Part shown: positions 19,043-27,951 of the stretch, piece by piece
Layout: each line of letters begins with the position of its first letter
Position numbering within the stretch: the stretch's first letter is position 1
Assembly (NCBI RefSeq): GCF_002742285.1
Contig: NZ_MDGM01000009.1
Location: 62,001-126,000, forward strand
DNA: 64,000 nucleotides
DNA from: Paramylibacter kogurei
GTDB taxonomy: Bacteria > Pseudomonadota > Alphaproteobacteria > Rhodobacterales > Rhodobacteraceae
Direction of reading: 5' to 3'
Made by a program: the position numbers and the translations under genes
The notes under the pieces: model-generated
The model's input: the letters and a program-made list of their open reading frames with translations, nothing else
Database searches by the model: none
Told to the model about the DNA's origin: nothing

Positions 19043-19376
19043 CCCGATCCGCTTTCACCTGCGCATCATAATTTTCCAACTCACCAAGCAACCATCGCGT
19101 TGTCCCCCTGCTCAACTGAATGGGCTTTGGAAACGCATTCGCTGTTTCACTCGCCCAACGCCAAATCGTTGCAATAGACACGTCGTAACGCGCCGCAACA
19201 TCCTCGACGCGCAAATAAATACGATCATTAACTGGCGATTGAATTGATTTTGTAGCTAACGGCTGGTGTGAGCTTTCCAAAGGTGTAGAAGTTTTTTCGC
19301 CAGAAGCAGCACACGGCTTAACAGCTGCAGAATTATTATACTCAAACAGATCTGGGGTGTTTGGTGTCTTAGACAT
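19026..19376 (-). CDS. AlpA/excisionase-like small DNA-binding protein
   Basis: A 116-residue protein. The first 50 residues are low in predicted structure (Ser/Thr/Pro-rich). Residues 54-100 form a compact HTH (LRVEDVAARYDVSIATIWRW followed by FPKPIQLSRGTTRW), the AlpA/phage-regulator pattern. The ATG at 19376 is preceded by AAGGGA and is preferred to the upstream in-frame ATG at 19430. The gene overlaps the integrase start, so both are one transcription unit. By family knowledge it would regulate integrase expression or act as a recombination directionality factor. Confidence 0.75.
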   Translation of the reverse strand: MSKTPNTPDLFEYNNSAAVKPCAASGEKTSTPLESSHQPLATKSIQSPVNDRIYLRVEDVAARYDVSIATIWRWASETANAFPKPIQLSRGTTRWLLGELENYDAQVKADRDGSNG

Positions 19377-19552
19377 AGATGTTTCCCTTCCCACGACGTG
19401 GGCTCTTTTTTGAAAAAAGAAGGGAAGCACATCTTGCGCTTCGACTTACGAATGCCGTTCAATATGACGACAAGACACAACCTGCTACAGTTTGCAGCGC
19501 ATTGCAACAGGTTTTTCTAGAGCTAGTTGTTTAGCCTAACCACGCAATACAA

Positions 19553-19576
19553 ATGTGGGGCTAGATGTGGGGCTAG
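19553..19576. repeat. Two exact tandem 12-bp repeats next to tRNA-Ser
   Basis: ATGTGGGGCTAG is present twice head to tail (19553-19564 and 19565-19576), about 55 bases beyond the tRNA-Ser 3' end and upstream of the AlpA-like/integrase unit. Position and repetition suggest arm-type binding sites for the integrase or AlpA-like protein. This is inference from position. Confidence 0.5.
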
Positions 19577-19629
19577 AACGTCTTTAGAAAATAATAATTG
19601 TTTAAAATCAATAATATAGATGTATTTTA

Positions 19630-19719
19630 TGGCGGACAGACAGGGATTCGAACCCTGGAGACGGTCACCCGCCTACACACTTTCCAGGCGTGCGCCTTCG
19701 ACCACTCGGCCACCTGTCC
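19630..19719 (-). tRNA. tRNA-Ser(GGA), CCA encoded
   Basis: Read on the minus strand, the gene starts GGACAGGTGGCCGAGTGG and has a long variable arm, the T-loop GGTTCGAATCC and an encoded CCA. The anticodon loop CTGGAAA gives anticodon GGA (serine, UCC/UCU codons). The acceptor stem pairs fully with one G-U. The 3' end faces the integrase genes and is the probable attachment site of the island. Confidence 0.97.
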
Positions 19720-19775
19720 GTGAGGGGTGATGTACACTGTCAAAAACCAGTGATCAACCCCAAATCACCCAAGGA

Positions 19776-22172
19776 TCACGCCTTGGGTGGTGTCTTTTTG
19801 CTACTGCGTTTTGCAGGTTCGGATTTGTTCAAATCGCTAAGGTTCTTGATCGTAATATCGCGTTGCGCAAACGGAATTTCGATACCTTCGTCTTTGAACC
19901 GCTGCGCGATGGCAAAGTTCAGATCAGACGTGACCGCCAGCATATTGTTCACGTCGCGCAAAATCGCTCGAATTTCGAAATCCAGTGAATCTGCACCAAA
20001 ACGGCGGAACAGAACATTGGGCGCTGGGTATTTCAAAATCATCGGGTGATCTTTGACCAATTCGAACAAAATCTTTTCGATCTTTCGGGGATCGCTGCCG
20101 TATCCAACACCGATGGGAACAATCACGCGACCATGTTTATTGCCGTGGGTCCAGTTGGTAACCGTTCCCCCAATCAAATCCGCATTCGGGATGATTACCG
20201 TGGCACGATCAAAGGTTTCAACACTGGTAGAGCGGACGGATATTTTGCGCACATAACCTGAAAACGCGCCCACCTCGACCCAATCGCCCAGTTTGATCGG
20301 ACGTTCGATCAACAAAATGATGCCAGACACAAAGTTTGACACAATCGTTTGCAGGCCAAAACCGATACCAACTGATAACGCACCAGCAACAATTGCAAGG
20401 TTAGATAGATCAAGCCCTGTTGACATAATCGCAAGCAACGCCGCCAAGAATATCCCGATATAGCCAAGCCCGGTGACAAGCGCATTTTGCGCGCCATCAT
20501 CAATCGTGGTGTTGGGTAAAACACTAGTGCGTAGCGCAGATTGCAACAACCGCGTTAACGTATAACCGATGGAAAAAATCAGAACAAAGGACAGGAAATC
20601 GGAAATTGAAAACCGTGTATCGCCGATTGAAATACCTTCGCGAAGCTGTATCCAAAGATCGCTAATATCGCTGACACGTGCTCCCCAGATGATTGCCAAG
20701 ATGGGCAAGGCCAAACAGATCAGGGCAAAGCCGACAGCGGATTTATACAACCCACCTGCGGATCCTGTGTTTTGGCCTTCTTCACCTTCGGCCAGTGCAG
20801 CAGGTTTGCGTTGAAAGGTTTCAAGAATATTGACCAACAGCGCAAACAGCAAAAACAAGGTTGCAATCAACGCCAGCGATAACAGTGTTGAAAACACGAT
20901 ATTTGCGCCAAGATTGATGTAACCAATCGCAGCAACCACTGGGCCGACAAAGGCCACAACGGTACAAAACCCCGTCAACAGTCGCGATATTCGCCCCGAC
21001 AGAGTTTCATTCGCCGCGGCCAAATCCTCTGGCGTCATGCCCGCGCGATAATTGCGAAATTTCCGCGCTAATATATACAGCCCAAGCGCGCCCAGCACGA
21101 TCAACGGGAATTGCATCACGGCGGGAACTTCGGCGGGCCAATCTTCGGTTTGGCGCCCAGCATCAATCAGATAGTTGAGCCCAAACACAGCTGCCAAGGC
21201 ATAAACCGTACGCTTGCCACCCGTCAGGCGTGATTGATCGATATTCAGCAATTGCGCACCGGGGCCACCGGCAACAAACAAGTTTCGCGCAATCCAAATG
21301 GCGCCAAAGATGGTCAGGCCAATATAGGGTAAATAACCCTTTAACGCATCTCCACGTGCACCCAGAATATCCGCCAGCTCAACACCGCGCACAAACAGGA
21401 AAAACCCGATCATTGGCGCAATCAACAACCCAAGTGACAAAATAAATGCAGAAAATGCACGGCGCGGATTGCGCTCTTTGGCGGTGGTATCGGCAAGTTT
21501 GCGTGAAACCCAACGGGATGCAGGGAATATTAACAGCAATCCTAACAAAACCAACACAATGGTTGCAGGGGCGTTTGACAGGCGTGATTTTGAACGTCGT
21601 TCATCGCTAAATGCTTCGGTTAGTTCACCGTAAACGCCTTTGAAATAATCCAATTCCGCAACTGTTGCGGTTGCCCAATGTTTTGGGTTCAATGGGGATG
21701 GCCCCAATTGCAATAACGTGTCGGATTGGCGTGTGCGAATGGTTGAATCGATTTGATCAATCAACGATCCTGCACGGCGATAAGCCTCTTGTGCGACAAT
21801 CAACGGGGCTTGGAATTCGGCAAGTTGTCCATTCAGTTCATCGCGCCGCGTTGCGACCTCTGCTGTTTCTGCGGGTTCGCCTTCTGCGGGGGGATCACCT
21901 AACAGCGCAAGCTGTTCGCGCACGGTAGAAACACGTTTCGCTCGTGTTTCCTGTTCCGCCAATGATTGTGAACGAAAGGTCGAAAGCGTTGTACGCATTT
22001 CTTCCAATGCCTCATTGGGGGTGTCGCTATCTTGGATGATCGTTTCCGCACGCGTTGCAACCTCTCGAAATTTTTCAAGATCGAAAGTAACAGGTGCGTT
22101 TTGTGCAAATACGCTCGCGCTTAGCATCACAAATGTGATGAACGCGAATATTCCCGTGATGGTGCGGCGCAT
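19776..22172 (-). CDS. MscS-family mechanosensitive channel with DUF3772 N-terminal domain
   Basis: A 798-residue inner-membrane protein. A signal peptide (about 1-23) is followed by a periplasmic helical DUF3772-like region (about 30-190). Ten or so transmembrane segments come next, then a C-terminal MscS core: the pore helix near GALSVGIGFGLQTIVSNFVS, the beta domain (DWVEVGAFSGYVRKISVRST) and the C-terminal cytoplasmic vestibule. It releases solutes on hypo-osmotic shock. The C-terminus ends in a Ser/Lys-rich tail. It starts nine bases after the cysK stop and is probably co-transcribed with that gene, an association I cannot explain functionally. Confidence 0.9.
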   Translation of the reverse strand: MRRTITGIFAFITFVMLSASVFAQNAPVTFDLEKFREVATRAETIIQDSDTPNEALEEMRTTLSTFRSQSLAEQETRAKRVSTVREQLALLGDPPAEGEPAETAEVATRRDELNGQLAEFQAPLIVAQEAYRRAGSLIDQIDSTIRTRQSDTLLQLGPSPLNPKHWATATVAELDYFKGVYGELTEAFSDERRSKSRLSNAPATIVLVLLGLLLIFPASRWVSRKLADTTAKERNPRRAFSAFILSLGLLIAPMIGFFLFVRGVELADILGARGDALKGYLPYIGLTIFGAIWIARNLFVAGGPGAQLLNIDQSRLTGGKRTVYALAAVFGLNYLIDAGRQTEDWPAEVPAVMQFPLIVLGALGLYILARKFRNYRAGMTPEDLAAANETLSGRISRLLTGFCTVVAFVGPVVAAIGYINLGANIVFSTLLSLALIATLFLLFALLVNILETFQRKPAALAEGEEGQNTGSAGGLYKSAVGFALICLALPILAIIWGARVSDISDLWIQLREGISIGDTRFSISDFLSFVLIFSIGYTLTRLLQSALRTSVLPNTTIDDGAQNALVTGLGYIGIFLAALLAIMSTGLDLSNLAIVAGALSVGIGFGLQTIVSNFVSGIILLIERPIKLGDWVEVGAFSGYVRKISVRSTSVETFDRATVIIPNADLIGGTVTNWTHGNKHGRVIVPIGVGYGSDPRKIEKILFELVKDHPMILKYPAPNVLFRRFGADSLDFEIRAILRDVNNMLAVTSDLNFAIAQRFKDEGIEIPFAQRDITIKNLSDLNKSEPAKRSSKKTPPKA

Positions 22173-22181
22173 GCCTAAACC

Positions 22182-23216
22182 TTATTCAAAAACTGTAGGA
22201 ATGGCGCGAGCTTTACGATCCAACCATGCTGGTGCTGGCAGATCATTCGCCTTTAGGAAAGTCGGGTTAAACAGTTTGGATTGATAACGGCTCCCGAAAT
22301 CGCACAACACGGTGACGATCGTATGCCCAGGGCCCATGTCACGCGCCATACGGATGGCGCCTGCGATATTGATCCCTGTTGATCCACCCATGCACAGACC
22401 CTCGTCCTGCAACAAATCAAACACAATCGGCAACGCCTCTTTGTCTGAAATGTTATATGGCAAATCCACTTTCAATCCTTCCAGATTGGCGGTGATACGC
22501 CCCTGCCCGATGCCTTCGGTAATCGAACTTCCGTCCGATTTCAATTCGCCATTGGCATAGTAATTATACAACGCTGCACCATCGGGATCTGCGATACCAA
22601 TTTTAACGTCCTTGTTACGATCACGCAGACCATCGGCAACCCCCGCCAATGTTCCACCAGAGCCAACGGAACAGATGAAACCATCCACTTTGCCATCCGT
22701 TTGCACCCAGATTTCAGGTGCGGTTGCGTTAAAATGCGCAGCCTTGTTGGCCACATTATCAAACTGGTTTGCCCAGATCGCACCATTTGGTTCGGTCTTG
22801 GCCAGCTTTTCCGCCAACCGCGCCGAATATTTAACGTAGTTATTTGGGTCTTTGTAAGGTTTTGCAGGAACCTCTACCAATTCTGCGCCCGCAAGGCGCA
22901 GCATATCTTTTTTCTCTTGGCTTTGGGTTTCAGGGATCACGATTACGGTTTTGAACCCCATCGCATTACCCACAAGCGCCAAACCAATGCCCGTATTGCC
23001 CGCTGTGCCCTCAACAATCGTACCACCGGGGGACAATTTGCCAGATTTCACCGCGTCTTGGATGATGCTGAGTGCTGCGCGATCCTTGATGGATTGCCCT
23101 GGATTCAAAAATTCCGCTTTGCCTAGAATTTCACACCCTGTAATCTCTGACGCCTTTTTCAGACGGATAAGTGGTGTATTGCCAACGGCGCTTGGAAGAT
23201 CGGAATAGACGTTCAT
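22182..23216 (-). CDS. cysK: Cysteine synthase A (O-acetylserine sulfhydrylase)
   Basis: A 344-residue PLP enzyme. The Schiff-base lysine is Lys44 in NPGQSIKDRAA, the substrate loop is EGTAGNTGIG, and the phosphate-binding loop is GSGGTLAGV. It makes L-cysteine from O-acetylserine and sulfide. The family usually has a Thr-Ser-Gly-Asn-Thr substrate loop; here it is Thr-Ala-Gly-Asn-Thr, a variant I recall in an alphaproteobacterial CysK-like group. It lies downstream of trgA. In Rhodobacter sphaeroides, trgA-trgB-cysK form a locus contributing to tellurite resistance, so a stress-linked role is plausible. Confidence 0.9.
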   Translation of the reverse strand: MNVYSDLPSAVGNTPLIRLKKASEITGCEILGKAEFLNPGQSIKDRAALSIIQDAVKSGKLSPGGTIVEGTAGNTGIGLALVGNAMGFKTVIVIPETQSQEKKDMLRLAGAELVEVPAKPYKDPNNYVKYSARLAEKLAKTEPNGAIWANQFDNVANKAAHFNATAPEIWVQTDGKVDGFICSVGSGGTLAGVADGLRDRNKDVKIGIADPDGAALYNYYANGELKSDGSSITEGIGQGRITANLEGLKVDLPYNISDKEALPIVFDLLQDEGLCMGGSTGINIAGAIRMARDMGPGHTIVTVLCDFGSRYQSKLFNPTFLKANDLPAPAWLDRKARAIPTVFE

Positions 23217-23294
23217 TAAGGGAATCCCAGTGTTAGTATTTCAATACCGTGATACGCGCAACGCGACCGCGCTGCAAGCCACGCTTGGAGGCAA

Positions 23295-23738
23295 TCATAT
23301 CCAACGTTTGTTGGCAATCCCCGTCAAGCGCCCTGCAATCGCTCCACCTAAAAATAAGATGACCCAGACAAAGGGATCAAAGCTGCGCAACATCATCGTA
23401 AGCGAAATACGGATCCATGCGATAACCGCGTTAAGGGGTTCAGAAAAACCACCATCCGCCATTGTGCCCGTCACAACCACCAAACCATAGACAAAACAAG
23501 CGACAACAACGCCCACGATAATTGCGCGCCACCCTGCGGCAATGGAATCTATTCCGCCATATCCTGGTTCATTGCCCAAAACGATCCATCCTGTGACAAA
23601 CCCAATCACCGCCGATCCCGTTAACAGGGACGACATTAAATTAAGCTCGGTTACGCGGCTTTGCATGAATACTGCTGATGCGATATACGCAACAATCATC
23701 AACGTAATTGCGGCAACCAATTTTGCTCCTGTTGGCAT
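23295..23738 (-). CDS. trgA: TrgA-family membrane protein (tellurite-resistance associated)
   Basis: A 147-residue protein with four hydrophobic segments (about residues 8-28, 35-55, 70-92 and 118-140) and little else, matching the size and layout of Rhodobacter TrgA. TrgA is known only genetically as contributing to high-level tellurite resistance; its biochemical role is unknown. It is followed by cysK (78-base gap) and starts five bases after the cfa stop, so it is likely in one transcript with both. The partner trgB is not seen in this window. Confidence 0.75.
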   Translation of the reverse strand: MPTGAKLVAAITLMIVAYIASAVFMQSRVTELNLMSSLLTGSAVIGFVTGWIVLGNEPGYGGIDSIAAGWRAIIVGVVVACFVYGLVVVTGTMADGGFSEPLNAVIAWIRISLTMMLRSFDPFVWVILFLGGAIAGRLTGIANKRWI

Positions 23739-23742
23739 TTAA

Positions 23743-24957
23743 TTATACTCCTACTTTGCGCATCGTGACCTGAGTTACATCCGTTAATTCGTGCTGAAAA
23801 CTCGATGCGCATCCTGCTAAATAAAAATCCCACATGTTTTTGAAACGCTGATCAAACCCAAGCGGTGCAATATCTTCCCATTTGTTGTTAAACGATTCAA
23901 ACCATCGACGCAAAGTCAGTGAATAACTTTTGCCAAACTCCACGGATTTTTGAAATTCCAGCCCAGCACGTTCAATTTCGCGGCGCAATGCGCTTGGACT
24001 GGGCAACATGCCACCTGGAAAGATGTATTTTTGGATAAAATCCACGGATTTTCGATACGCGTCAAACTTTTCATCCGCAATGGTGATGATTTGCAATGTT
24101 GCCTTACCATTTGTTTTCAAACAGTTATTCACAGTTTCAAAATAAACTGGCCAGTATTTTTCACCCACTGCTTCGAACATTTCAATGGATGCGACCCCGT
24201 CATATTTTCCTCGCTCTTCGCGATAGTCCTGCATGACAATCTCAACCCGATCTGACAACCCAGCGTTGAAAATGCGTTGTTTCGCGAAATCATGCTGTTC
24301 TTGCGAAATTGTTAAACATTTCAATCGCGCACCCCGTTGCGCCGCCGCATATTCCGCAAATCCACCCCAACCACAGCCGATTTCAAGCAAATGATCGCCC
24401 TCTTTGACCCCTAAATCATCACAGAGATTCGCATATTTTTGGATTTGCGCCTTGGCCAGATCCTCTTGTCCCGTTTTAAACAGAGCCGAAGAATAGGTCA
24501 TGGTTTCATCCAACCATTTGGCGTAAAACGCATTGCCCAAATCGTAATGATATGAAATGTTTTTGCGCGCCTGTGCGATGGTATTCCCCCGCATCCAGTG
24601 GCGCATGCGTTCATACATGCGCACCAAGCCAGCACCGGGAAAGCTATACCCGACCTCGTTAATATTCATATACACCACGTCCAGCAATAATTGCAGATCG
24701 GGCGTGGTCCACCAGCCATCCAAATAGGCATCTGAAAACCCTAAATCACCCTCGCGGATCAGGCGGGCAAAGCTGTCTGGATTGATCACATCAAGGCGCG
24801 CCACAGGCCCTGCCGATTGGCCTTGTGCCAAAAATACGCGCCCATCAGGCAGTGAAATTTCAATCGCGCCGGATTTCATCGCCCCCAGCAACGCAAATGT
24901 TTGTTTAAAATAGCGTGGCAGGTTTGTTTGGCCCTGCGTCGAAGTCAATTTGTTCAT
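23743..24957 (-). CDS. cfa: Cyclopropane-fatty-acyl-phospholipid synthase family methyltransferase
   Basis: A 404-residue protein with an N-terminal lipid-binding region (about 25-125) and a SAM-dependent methyltransferase domain. YHYDLGN lies at 136-142, MTYSSALF at 153-160 and the SAM loop LEIGCGWGG at 191-199, all hallmarks of CFA synthases. It methylenates cis double bonds of membrane phospholipids. The photolyase gene ends 58 bases upstream. The Rhodobacter singlet-oxygen (sigma-E/ChrR) regulon contains both a photolyase and a CFA synthase, so a photo-oxidative stress role is an attractive inference, although I found no clear sigma-E promoter. Confidence 0.9.
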   Translation of the reverse strand: MNKLTSTQGQTNLPRYFKQTFALLGAMKSGAIEISLPDGRVFLAQGQSAGPVARLDVINPDSFARLIREGDLGFSDAYLDGWWTTPDLQLLLDVVYMNINEVGYSFPGAGLVRMYERMRHWMRGNTIAQARKNISYHYDLGNAFYAKWLDETMTYSSALFKTGQEDLAKAQIQKYANLCDDLGVKEGDHLLEIGCGWGGFAEYAAAQRGARLKCLTISQEQHDFAKQRIFNAGLSDRVEIVMQDYREERGKYDGVASIEMFEAVGEKYWPVYFETVNNCLKTNGKATLQIITIADEKFDAYRKSVDFIQKYIFPGGMLPSPSALRREIERAGLEFQKSVEFGKSYSLTLRRWFESFNNKWEDIAPLGFDQRFKNMWDFYLAGCASSFQHELTDVTQVTMRKVGV

Positions 24958-25015
24958 AACACACTCCCTTCACGCCCCCCTTGGTTAAGCGTAACGATTT
25001 TGTGTCACCTTGCAA

Positions 25016-26431
25016 TCAAATTTCCCCGACACCACCACGCATCGCGGCATAGGCATCCAAGGCCGCCTTGCGCCCATCGGCCAGCGAAATCGCGGGTTCG
25101 GGGTATGGTGTGGATGGTGTTATGTGCCATGATTTTGGGATTGCGGCGAAAAATGCACGATATTCGGCCCTGGTATCATCCAACAAAAACCGTTTGCGAT
25201 ACAATTGCTGTTTATCGAATTTTTCACCCTGTGTGGCGGGGTTAAAGATACGAAAATACGGCGATGCATCGGGGCCGCACCCCGCAACCCATTGCCACCC
25301 CATCGCATTGGCCGCAGGGTCCCAATCGATCAAACAATCTGCAAACCAATCGCGCCCCACGCGCCAATCGGTGCGCAGATGTTTGGTTAAATATGACGCC
25401 GCAATCATGCGCATCCGATTATGCATTGTGCCTGTTATATATAATTCGCGCATGGCGGCATCGACCATGGGTTCGCCCGTCATGCCACGGCGCCAGCGCT
25501 CTGCATTTTCATTGTCGGGCAGCCAGTGAAACGTATCCCATTCGCTACGCCAGTTTTGATCGGCCAGTGCGGGAAAATGATACATCAGATGATATGCATA
25601 TTCGCGCCAAACCAATTCCTTTAGGAAATGTTCGCCCCCCTGTGCACCCTTTTGCATCGCAACATATGCTGAATGCCAAATCATGCGTGGGGATATTTCA
25701 CCGTATGTCAGGTTTTCGGATAACCGCGATGTGGAGGGCTTGTTTGGAAAATCGCGCTCACGTTGATAATCACCAATCGCATCATCCAAAAACGCATCCA
25801 ATCGCGCCTGCGCGTTTGTTTCACCAACACAGATATAACGCGACACCACATCGGCCCCACGCCGCATGTCCCGTCCCAATTGCCAATCGGTTAGCGTATC
25901 ACTTTCGGGCCATTCACTTGGTGGGGACAGGGATTTGGGCGCGGGTAAACAGGCATCCACTTGGCGCCCGCGCACGGTTTTCCAAAACGGAGTGTAAACC
26001 TTGAAATAACCACCCGATTTATTGGCCACGCTCCAAGGTTCAAATAACACATGACCCTGATGGCTTTGTGCATCGATGCCATCGTTTTGCAATCCCGCCT
26101 TAACCACGCGATCACGCGCGATTGCATCGGTATCATATGCTCGCGACCAATAAACCGTATCCGCGCCAGTCTCGCGGATCAGGTCACGTAATTCGGCCAA
26201 TGGTTCACCGCGGCGCAATATCAGGCGGCTGCCAAGTGCCGCGAGCGTTTTGGCGAAATGTTCCACACCCAACCCAAATCGCCATTTGGGTGCCGCGCCC
26301 AGCGCCTCCATTATCGGATCACAAATGAACACAGGGATAATCGGACGCCCGGTTTCGATGGCCTTACTTAATGCCACGTGATCAGAAATGCGCAAATCGC
26401 GGCGAAACCATATGATGATCGGATTTGTCAT
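25016..26431 (-). CDS. phrB: Deoxyribodipyrimidine photolyase
   Basis: A 471-residue class I cryptochrome/photolyase. The N-terminal antenna-binding domain starts IIIWFRRDLRISDH. The C-terminal FAD domain includes NRMRMIAASYLTKHL, WFADCLIDWDPAANAMGWQW and the PYFRIFNP motif. It repairs cyclobutane pyrimidine dimers with blue/UV-A light. The gene starts 30 bases after the cysteine-desulfurase-like stop, making a common operon possible. The 11-mer GTTTACGTCAC at 26435-26445, just before its ATG, also occurs in front of the acyl-CoA dehydrogenase at 32459-32469, possibly by chance. Confidence 0.93.
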   Translation of the reverse strand: MTNPIIIWFRRDLRISDHVALSKAIETGRPIIPVFICDPIMEALGAAPKWRFGLGVEHFAKTLAALGSRLILRRGEPLAELRDLIRETGADTVYWSRAYDTDAIARDRVVKAGLQNDGIDAQSHQGHVLFEPWSVANKSGGYFKVYTPFWKTVRGRQVDACLPAPKSLSPPSEWPESDTLTDWQLGRDMRRGADVVSRYICVGETNAQARLDAFLDDAIGDYQRERDFPNKPSTSRLSENLTYGEISPRMIWHSAYVAMQKGAQGGEHFLKELVWREYAYHLMYHFPALADQNWRSEWDTFHWLPDNENAERWRRGMTGEPMVDAAMRELYITGTMHNRMRMIAASYLTKHLRTDWRVGRDWFADCLIDWDPAANAMGWQWVAGCGPDASPYFRIFNPATQGEKFDKQQLYRKRFLLDDTRAEYRAFFAAIPKSWHITPSTPYPEPAISLADGRKAALDAYAAMRGGVGEI

Positions 26432-26461
26432 GAAGTTTACGTCACAATGCCTTGTTATTTA

Positions 26462-27682
26462 TTATAAAATTTCATCCAACGCGTTCATCATCTTGGCCAT
26501 TTCATCCTGTGTTGTGTAATGAACAAAACTAATACGCAGGACGCCGTGGTTTGGATCAATATTTTGCCCCTCTAAACAGCGCAGCCCGTAAAAATCTCCG
26601 CCACCTGTCATAATTCCTTTGGCTGCCAACTGCTCTGCGGCCTTGGCGCCGGGCATGTTCAAACGCATAGCCACGGTGGGCGCCTTTTGATTTGCATCAC
26701 GTGGGCCGATCAATTGCACGGAATTTTTGTTGCCCAAGTAATCCAAAAATGGTTGCAACAATTTGATTTCATGCGCGCGCATCATATCATGCACAAATGC
26801 ACCGCGTGCGCGTGCTTCACCCGTGCCACCATGATGCGTCGCGTAATCATCAACGTAATCAGCCATGCCCGCACAGGCCGCAACCTGCGCATGATCGGGG
26901 CCCGCTGGCGTGAACCGTTTATACAAACTGTCACCATTGAAATAATGCCCTTGATTGGGCAGCGTTTCACCCAATTTGCGACGGATTGCCATGATGCCTT
27001 GGTGTGGGCCATAAACCTTGTAGGCGGAAAACAGATAGATATCCGCGCCCAGCGCACCAACATCGGGAATTCCATGGGGGGCATAGCTAACCCCATCTAC
27101 ACATGTATAAACGCCCGCCTTTCGCGCCAATTCACAAATCGCTGCCACATCGTTGATTTCACCAACCACGTTCGAGCAATGCGGAAAACACAGCAATTTT
27201 GCCCGTTCATCCAACAGGTTCGCCAAATCCAAGATATCCAAATGCCCCGTTTCTGGATCCATTTTCCATTCACGAATTTCAATGCCACGATCCGCCAATC
27301 GCCGCCACGGGCCGCTGTTTGCCTCGTGATCCTGGTTTGTGACGATTATCGCATCCCCCGATTTCAGATGGCTCGCAAATGCCTGTGCCAGAACATAGGT
27401 ATTTTGCGTCGTGGACGGCCCAAAGGATAATTCATCCGTATCAACCCCCATGATTGCCGCAAGACGCGTGCGTGCCTCGTCCATTTCTTCGCCACCCAAA
27501 CGCGATGCATCATAGGGGCCATAAGGTTGCACCTTGCGTTCGTGATAAAACCGTTCCAGCCGTTTGATCACCTGACCACAGGTATATGACCCACCTGCAT
27601 TTTCAAAAAACGCTTGGCCATTTAACGCGGCCTGTTCAAATGCAGGGAACTGTGCGCGGACAAATTCAATATCTTGGGTCAT
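26462..27682 (-). CDS. Cysteine-desulfurase-like class V aminotransferase
   Basis: A 406-residue PLP enzyme. His119-Glu-Ala-Asn is in the cofactor-stacking position, Asp196 (CVDGVSYAPHG) pairs with the pyridine nitrogen, and Lys222 (FSAYKVYGPHQG) is the Schiff-base lysine. This is the cysteine desulfurase-like subgroup of class V aminotransferases rather than canonical IscS/SufS, since no IscS-type C-terminal cysteine loop is obvious. Substrate and role are uncertain. The ATG at 27682 has AGGAAATAA in front; the frame extends to 27910 but without family-like sequence. It is the first gene of a one-strand run with phr, cfa, trgA, cysK and the MscS gene. Confidence 0.82.
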   Translation of the reverse strand: MTQDIEFVRAQFPAFEQAALNGQAFFENAGGSYTCGQVIKRLERFYHERKVQPYGPYDASRLGGEEMDEARTRLAAIMGVDTDELSFGPSTTQNTYVLAQAFASHLKSGDAIIVTNQDHEANSGPWRRLADRGIEIREWKMDPETGHLDILDLANLLDERAKLLCFPHCSNVVGEINDVAAICELARKAGVYTCVDGVSYAPHGIPDVGALGADIYLFSAYKVYGPHQGIMAIRRKLGETLPNQGHYFNGDSLYKRFTPAGPDHAQVAACAGMADYVDDYATHHGGTGEARARGAFVHDMMRAHEIKLLQPFLDYLGNKNSVQLIGPRDANQKAPTVAMRLNMPGAKAAEQLAAKGIMTGGGDFYGLRCLEGQNIDPNHGVLRISFVHYTTQDEMAKMMNALDEIL

Positions 27683-27951
27683 TTTATTTCCTGTGATGCG
27701 GTAAGATTTTCCCTGCAAGGTTTCGCAATTTGCGATCCGATGCAAGCAACAACGCCCGTTCGCACTTTGATTAAAAAATGTGCAAAAATATCCATTCCTG
27801 TCGCAAACACGGCGCAGCAACGTCGAATTTTGCAGTTTTTTCACACCCAATCGGGTAACGTTTCTGTGACAAGGGAGTCGTTTGCCACACCTGTGGATCA
27901 TCAAATCCAATCTGCACGGGCAAATAAATCAACAATAAAAGAGGGACAAAA

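Larger units (their letters stand above)
11424..19633. mobile_element. Genomic-island segment at tRNA-Ser(GGA)
   Basis: A tyrosine recombinase, an AlpA-like regulator and a complete type I restriction-modification operon lie directly against the 3' end of a tRNA-Ser gene, the classic chromosomal target for integrative elements. All genes run on the minus strand, with the integrase unit nearest the tRNA. I found no copy of the tRNA 3' end between 11221 and 11423, so the left boundary is unknown. The element may extend through the AT-rich sugar cluster and off the window. Coordinates mark only the part with island-type genes. Confidence 0.55.

Noticed and set aside
26432..26461. Sigma-E (ChrR-type) promoter before the photolyase gene
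   Set aside because: The short gap lacks a recognisable TGATC-type -35 and matching -10, and the gene may be read from the upstream gene.
27683..27910. N-terminal extension of the cysteine-desulfurase-like gene by 76 codons
   Set aside because: It is Cys/Arg-rich without homology to the family, and a good ribosome-binding site sits before the ATG at 27682.
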